From: an uncultured Eubacteriales bacterium
GTDB taxonomy: Bacteria; Bacillota; Clostridia; Oscillospirales; Acutalibacteraceae
Direction of reading: 5' to 3'
Length of the DNA stretch: 17,331 nt
Assembly: GCA_900320235.1 (NCBI GenBank)
Contig: ONRO01000306.1
Span: 1-17,331, forward strand
Below the pieces are notes generated by a model. The model did not search any database. It was given only the letters and a program-made list of their open reading frames with translations, and had not been told where the DNA came from. Numbering within the stretch: position 1 is the stretch's first letter; each line of letters begins with the position of its first letter. The position numbers were made by a program, and so were the translations under genes. Positions 14,892 through 17,331 of the stretch are shown here, piece by piece.

Positions 14892-15940
14892 ATGAACAGG
14901 ATTTTAAAAAAGAACTATCATCAGGTAATCTTAAAACTCTGTATGTAATTTATGGTGATGAGAAATATTTGGTTAAGAAATATACACAGGCAGTGATAAA
15001 AAAAGCAGTAGGGAAGGATCCGTCCGGATTTGATTTCTTTCAGCTTTCATCAGATGCACCTCTTGAGGAAATATTTGATGCTTCACAGCAAATTGCTCTT
15101 TTCTCTGAAAGGAAATGCGTCAATGTAACTGACTATGACATAAACTCTCTTTCTGAAAGTGACTTGAAGGAGCTTGAAAATTTTTTGCCGGAGATTTCTC
15201 CGACAACTGTACTGATTTTTTCAATGCCAACATTAGATACATCATCAAAAAAGAAAAAAGACAGTAAAGCAAAGTCGAAATTTGTAAAGTTTCTTTCTGC
15301 GGCTGAGAAGCAAGGAACTGTTTTAGAGCTGAAAAAACTCGGAGATATTGCCCTTGAATCACAGCTGATGAAATGGGCAGAAAAAAACGGATCAAAACTG
15401 AGTAAGATAAATGCATCGAAAATAATCTCTCTTATCGGAACAGATATGAATTCCCTTAAAAATGAGGTGGATAAGTTGTCTGCATATGTAAAAGACGGAG
15501 AGATTACTGTTGAAACAATAGAATTGCTTTGCGTGAAAAACAGTGAAACCAAGGCATATAATTTATCAAGGTATATAACAAAAAAAGATTATAACGGAAC
15601 ATTTAATGAGCTTAATATTCTTTTTGGCCAGAATGAAAGACCGGAAATAATTCTTGGCGGAATCAGTTCTGCTTTTGTAGATATTTACCGTGCAAAAGCA
15701 GCGATTGAAAGCGGAAAAAGTATTTCAGCTGCTGCAAAGGAGCTTAAATATGGGAGCAGAGAATTTGTGTTGAAAAATGCAGGCTATTCGGCCGCGAAAT
15801 ACTCTTCTGAAACACTTAAAGCCATACTTGATGCGATACTTGATACAGATATGAAAATGAAAAGTACTCGTTCGGATGCAAGAATACTGATCGAGACACT
15901 TGTGGCAAAAATATTGCTTATAATAAAAGAGGACAGATGA
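14879..15940 (+). CDS. holA: DNA polymerase III delta subunit
   Basis: HolA is the clamp-loader subunit that opens the beta sliding clamp. The 353 residues match the family: the N-terminal AAA+-like domain has NLKTLYVIYGDEKYLVKKY (17-35) and no functional Walker A, as expected for delta; KIISLIGTDMNSLKNEVDKL (181-200) is the characteristic middle segment; and a helical C-terminal collar follows (about 222-353). The start is a TTG at 14879 inside the end of comEC, supported by an AAGGAGA site (14864-14870) 8 nt upstream; no in-frame ATG lies nearby and the encoded MAKLNEQDF is family-like. A Lys-rich loop (124-127, KKKK) is encoded by two tandem A6G runs (15247-15260). The gene order comEC-holA is common in bacteria. 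Confidence 0.93.
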   Translation: MAKLNEQDFKKELSSGNLKTLYVIYGDEKYLVKKYTQAVIKKAVGKDPSGFDFFQLSSDAPLEEIFDASQQIALFSERKCVNVTDYDINSLSESDLKELENFLPEISPTTVLIFSMPTLDTSSKKKKDSKAKSKFVKFLSAAEKQGTVLELKKLGDIALESQLMKWAEKNGSKLSKINASKIISLIGTDMNSLKNEVDKLSAYVKDGEITVETIELLCVKNSETKAYNLSRYITKKDYNGTFNELNILFGQNERPEIILGGISSAFVDIYRAKAAIESGKSISAAAKELKYGSREFVLKNAGYSAAKYSSETLKAILDAILDTDMKMKSTRSDARILIETLVAKILLIIKEDR

Positions 15941-15941
15941 A

Positions 15942-16538
15942 ATGATAAAGGTAAAAGAAGCAATAATAGTTGAAGGAAAATACGATAAGATCAAGTTATC
16001 GAATTTTATTGATGGGCTAATAATAACAACTGATGGCTTCGGAGTATTTAAAGACAAAGAAAAACAAACGCTAATTCGTCATCTTGCAGAAAAAAGAGGG
16101 ATTCTGATTCTGACAGACAGTGACAGTGCAGGTTTCGTAATAAGAAATTTTCTGAAAGGAACAGTGCCTTCTGATCAGATAAGACATGCATTTATTCCTG
16201 ATATTTCAGGAAAAGAGAAAAGAAAGACAAGACCTTCAAAAGAGGGAAAGCTCGGAGTTGAAGGTATTTCAGAGGAAATAATCGAAAAGGCAATTATTTC
16301 ATCAGGTGCGCAATGCAGTTCTGAATCTGGCAGAAAAAAAACACAGAAAGATATTACGAAAACTGATTTATTTATATATGGACTCAGTGGAGGAGAAAAT
16401 TCGACTGAAAAAAGAAATATTCTGAAAAAACACCTTGGTCTTCCTTCAAATATGACAGCAAATCTGCTGCTTGAAACTTTGAATTGTATAATTACCAGAG
16501 ATGAATTTATCAGTATCTGTGAAGAACTGTTTTCTTAA
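15942..16538 (+). CDS. rnmV: Ribonuclease M5 (5S rRNA maturation)
   Basis: RNase M5 cleaves precursor 5S rRNA at its mature ends and is a largely Firmicutes enzyme with a Toprim fold. The 198 residues have the Toprim glutamate in IIVEGKYDK (8-16, Glu11), the DxD motif in LTDSDSAGF (57-65, Asp59 and Asp61), and the family hallmark GKEKRKTRPSKEGKLGVEG (90-108). The C-terminal part (about 110-198) is the RNA/L18-associated region. The ATG is one base after the holA stop, with an AGAGGA site (15928-15933) 8 nt upstream, so it is tightly coupled to holA. Primase-type Toprim proteins are the main alternative, but the PSKEGKLGVEG motif makes M5 clear. Confidence 0.95.
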   Translation: MIKVKEAIIVEGKYDKIKLSNFIDGLIITTDGFGVFKDKEKQTLIRHLAEKRGILILTDSDSAGFVIRNFLKGTVPSDQIRHAFIPDISGKEKRKTRPSKEGKLGVEGISEEIIEKAIISSGAQCSSESGRKKTQKDITKTDLFIYGLSGGENSTEKRNILKKHLGLPSNMTANLLLETLNCIITRDEFISICEELFS

Positions 16539-16566
16539 TTCACAGAGTATTATTTCATTCATTTTT

Positions 16567-16594
16567 TGATATACTGTGCTTTAGAACAGTGTTC
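16567..16594 (+). promoter_or_regulatory. Possible extended -10 promoter and palindromic operator before rnz
   Basis: TGATATACT (16567-16575) resembles an extended -10 (TGnTATAAT) but has no good -35. GAACAGTGTTC (16584-16594) is an 11-bp perfect palindrome around a central G, beginning about where transcription would start (near 16582). No known regulator is assigned; it resembles a Gram-positive LexA box but is one base too short between the half-sites. Confidence 0.3.
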
Positions 16595-16654
16595 GGATCA
16601 GGTGTATTTTTATTGCAGTGTTTATAAATAATATTTCAGAACAGGAGGGAGAGA

Positions 16655-17331
16655 ATGTTAGAGGTAACATTACTTGGCTGCGGCGGTATGCTTCCGATGA
16701 AAAATAGATGGCTGACATCATGTCTTGTTAGTTGTCAGGGTCACAGTGTGCTGATTGACTGTGGAGAAGGCACACAGATTGCATTAAAATGTGCCGGAAA
16801 AAAAGTAAAACCGATCGATATGATCTGCATTACTCATTTTCATGCCGACCATATATCCGGACTACCGGGTTTTTTATTATCCATGGGAAATGAAGGCAGA
16901 ACTGCTCCAATAACCATAGTAGGTCCATCACGAATAGAAAAAATAGTAAAAAGCTTGTGTGTTATAGCCCCTAACCTTCCTTTTGAGATCAATTATTCAG
17001 AATTAATGGATTCAGTGCCGATCGAAAGCGGTGTTTTTAAGATAACACCTTTTGAAGTCAAACATAGTGTCAGATGTTTCGGATATTCCATAGAACTTGA
17101 AAGAAAAGGAAAGTTTAATCCTGAGAAGGCGAGAGCAAATTGTATTCCGATGTGTATCTGGTCAAAGCTTCAGAATTATGGAGAGGTTGATTATAACGGA
17201 CGAACCTATAAATACAATGAAGTATCAGATGGCACAAGAAAAGGTATAAAGCTGACATACTGTACAGATACAAGACCAACTGAAAGTATTGTCACACATG
17301 CCATGAATGCTGATTTATTCATATGTGAAGG
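16655..17331 (+). CDS. rnz: Ribonuclease Z, 3' truncated by window end
   Basis: RNase Z (tRNase Z) cuts the 3' trailer from tRNA precursors. The gene starts at ATG 16655 with a strong AGGAGG site (16643-16648) 6 nt upstream and is open to the window edge, with 225 whole residues visible. It begins MLEVTLLGCGGMLP and carries the zinc motif HFHADH (61-66) in ITHFHADHISGLPG, then VKHSV with His137 and YCTDTRPT with the bridging Asp205. The remaining ligand His is expected beyond the edge. A typical bacterial enzyme is a little over 300 residues. The MBL motif is intact here, in contrast to comEC. It follows rnmV after a 116-nt gap, placing two stable-RNA maturation nucleases side by side. Confidence 0.93.
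   Translation, partial: MLEVTLLGCGGMLPMKNRWLTSCLVSCQGHSVLIDCGEGTQIALKCAGKKVKPIDMICITHFHADHISGLPGFLLSMGNEGRTAPITIVGPSRIEKIVKSLCVIAPNLPFEINYSELMDSVPIESGVFKITPFEVKHSVRCFGYSIELERKGKFNPEKARANCIPMCIWSKLQNYGEVDYNGRTYKYNEVSDGTRKGIKLTYCTDTRPTESIVTHAMNADLFICE

Noticed and set aside
16573..16590. ACTGT / ACAGT stem after rnmV as a terminator
   Set aside because: It is a 5-bp stem with an 8-nt loop and no T-run downstream.
1..17331. tRNA or rRNA genes, CRISPR arrays, intact transposase genes, prophage genes
   Set aside because: No cloverleaf, regularly spaced repeat array, transposase frame or phage structural gene was seen anywhere in the window.

Overview
The window is a compact stretch of chromosome from a low-GC, Gram-positive-type bacterium, most likely a clostridial anaerobe of the Ruminococcus / Oscillospiraceae kind. 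The evidence is the A/T-rich codon use (GGA, AGA and ATA favoured), strong GGAGG-type ribosome sites before nearly every gene, RNase M5 (a largely Firmicutes enzyme), and the gene order xseA-xseB-ispA-dxs-tlyA-nadK-argR-recN, which is a familiar Clostridia/Bacilli housekeeping cluster. The genus is inferred from general resemblance, not from a search.

Layout. 1-127 is the tail of an unidentified gene, closed by a hairpin terminator at 131-158. 160-756 has no confident gene. It holds an antisense open frame ending beside the terminator, a small odd-composition ORF, an 87-nt imperfect palindrome of a dispersed-repeat type and an abutting perfect hairpin. A good promoter at 757-785 then drives ruvC, a histidine-phosphatase gene, ruvA and ruvB (Holliday-junction processing). 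A second putative promoter at 3734-3762 precedes xseA-xseB (exonuclease VII) and ispA (polyprenyl diphosphate synthase). A third at 6061-6089 precedes dxs (isoprenoid entry enzyme), tlyA (rRNA methyltransferase), nadK (NADP supply), argR (arginine repressor) and recN (break repair). After a 126-nt spacer come a HIT-family hydrolase, comEC (DNA-uptake channel), holA (clamp-loader delta) and rnmV (5S rRNA maturation). The window ends inside rnz (tRNA 3' maturation).

Themes are DNA recombination, repair and uptake (ruvCAB, xseAB, recN, comEC, holA), isoprenoid supply (ispA, dxs) and stable-RNA maturation or modification (tlyA, rnmV, rnz). All recognised genes are on the plus strand, and many overlap or lie within 10 nt of each other, which indicates co-transcription and translational coupling. 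For xseA, ispA, recN and comEC the longest frame is not the best gene: Shine-Dalgarno placement points to shorter starts, given here. holA appears to use a genuine TTG start.

I found no convincing wholly new system; most of the window is conserved housekeeping DNA. The best leads are a ComEC whose C-terminal metallo-beta-lactamase-like domain has lost its metal-ligand motif, the repeat cluster in front of the ruvC promoter, possible alternative hairpins in the dxs leader, and a phosphatase gene embedded in the ruv operon.
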